Shown here in pieces: positions 24,638 through 24,900 of a DNA stretch of 24,900 bases (the first letter of the stretch is position 1; every line of letters begins with the position of its first letter). The notes under the pieces are model-generated. The model ran no database searches, was not told the DNA's origin, and saw only the letters and a program-made list of their open reading frames with translations. A program made the translations under genes and the position numbers. This DNA is from 66-474 sp035695065 (lineage in GTDB: Bacteria > Pseudomonadota > Gammaproteobacteria > Xanthomonadales > Rhodanobacteraceae): NCBI GenBank assembly GCA_035695065.1, contig DASSEW010000032.1, forward strand, positions 1 through 24,900, read 5' to 3'.

Positions 24638-24900
24638 ATGATCAAGGCCGGCAGCAAGGTTCCCAAACTCGCGGGCACGACCGCCGACGGCGCCACGCTG
24701 AAGCTTGCGGATCTCCAGGGCAAGTGGCTGGTCCTGTACTTCTATCCCAAGGACAACACCACCGGCTGCACGCGCGAAGCGCAGGATTTCCGCGACCTGT
24801 ATCCGAAATTCAAGCGTCGCGGCGTGCAGGTGGTCGGCGTCTCGCGCGATTCGGCGAAATCGCACACCAACTTCGCCGGCAAATACGAGCTGCCGTTCCC
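24638..24900 (+). CDS. bcp: Thioredoxin-dependent peroxiredoxin BCP/PrxQ (partial, 5' end)
   Basis: Thiol peroxidase reducing H2O2 and organic hydroperoxides. The first 87 residues are visible; the gene runs off the window. Peroxidatic Cys44 in NTTGCTREAQDF, preceded by WLVLYFYPKDN as in all BCP proteins. The resolving Cys found five residues later in E. coli BCP is Gln49, and the residue near 80, where a Xanthomonas PrxQ has its resolving Cys, is Ala. Within the visible part the protein is therefore a 1-Cys type. Start at ATG 24638 with GGGAG five bases upstream. Downstream of gcvR on the same strand. Confidence 0.93.
   Translation, partial: MIKAGSKVPKLAGTTADGATLKLADLQGKWLVLYFYPKDNTTGCTREAQDFRDLYPKFKRRGVQVVGVSRDSAKSHTNFAGKYELPF

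Overview
This is a chromosomal housekeeping segment of a high-GC gammaproteobacterium, most likely of the Xanthomonadales (Lysobacterales), perhaps Rhodanobacteraceae-like. I infer this from the GC-rich codon use, from protein sequences close to the gammaproteobacterial forms, and from three blocks whose gene order is known from E. coli and relatives: queG/nnr-tsaE-amiB-mutL, pcnB-folK-panB-panC-panD, and bamC-dapA/gcvR-bcp. I see no prophage, insertion-sequence transposase, CRISPR array, toxin-antitoxin pair or secretion locus.

Layout. 1-354 (minus): the very start of rpmA, then rplU. 704-6638 (plus): uvrA, a hotdog thioesterase translationally coupled to it, an exported DUF4139 protein, and an enoyl-CoA isomerase-like protein. 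6622-15830 is one long minus-strand run, transcribed right to left: nnr, tsaE, amiB, mutL, a DUF1684 protein, an FKBP-type isomerase, a DUF1289 protein, nudL and sseA. queG (15909-17159, plus) diverges from nnr and converges on panD. 17195-21665 (minus) holds pcnB-folK-panB-panC-panD, an RNA-decay and folate/pantothenate block. tRNA-Glu(CTC) and a seven-iron ferredoxin gene follow on the plus strand (21733-22164). dapA and bamC are on the minus strand (22299-23857). gcvR and a partial bcp/prxQ on the plus strand run to the window edge.

Functions. DNA repair: UvrA, MutL. Envelope: AmiB, BamC, the FKBP chaperone, and DapA for diaminopimelate. Cofactors: panBCD, folK, and nnr for NADHX repair. 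tRNA and translation: TsaE, QueG, L21, tRNA-Glu. Redox: ferredoxin, BCP. The few proteins of unknown role (DUF1684, DUF1289, DUF4139) belong to known families.

The most unusual content is in the small palindromic repeats. One family (ends GTAGGG/CCCTAC, two hairpins, five copies) supplies the TAG stop codon of three different genes. A second family of about 90-115 bp (three copies) lies directly behind the stop codons of amiB, panC and bamC. A third palindrome, 82 bp with 26-bp arms, lies in frame inside mutL and encodes part of the MutL linker. Several further single repeats fill other gaps. I found no wholly new gene system; the repeat-gene interplay is the best candidate for something under-described.
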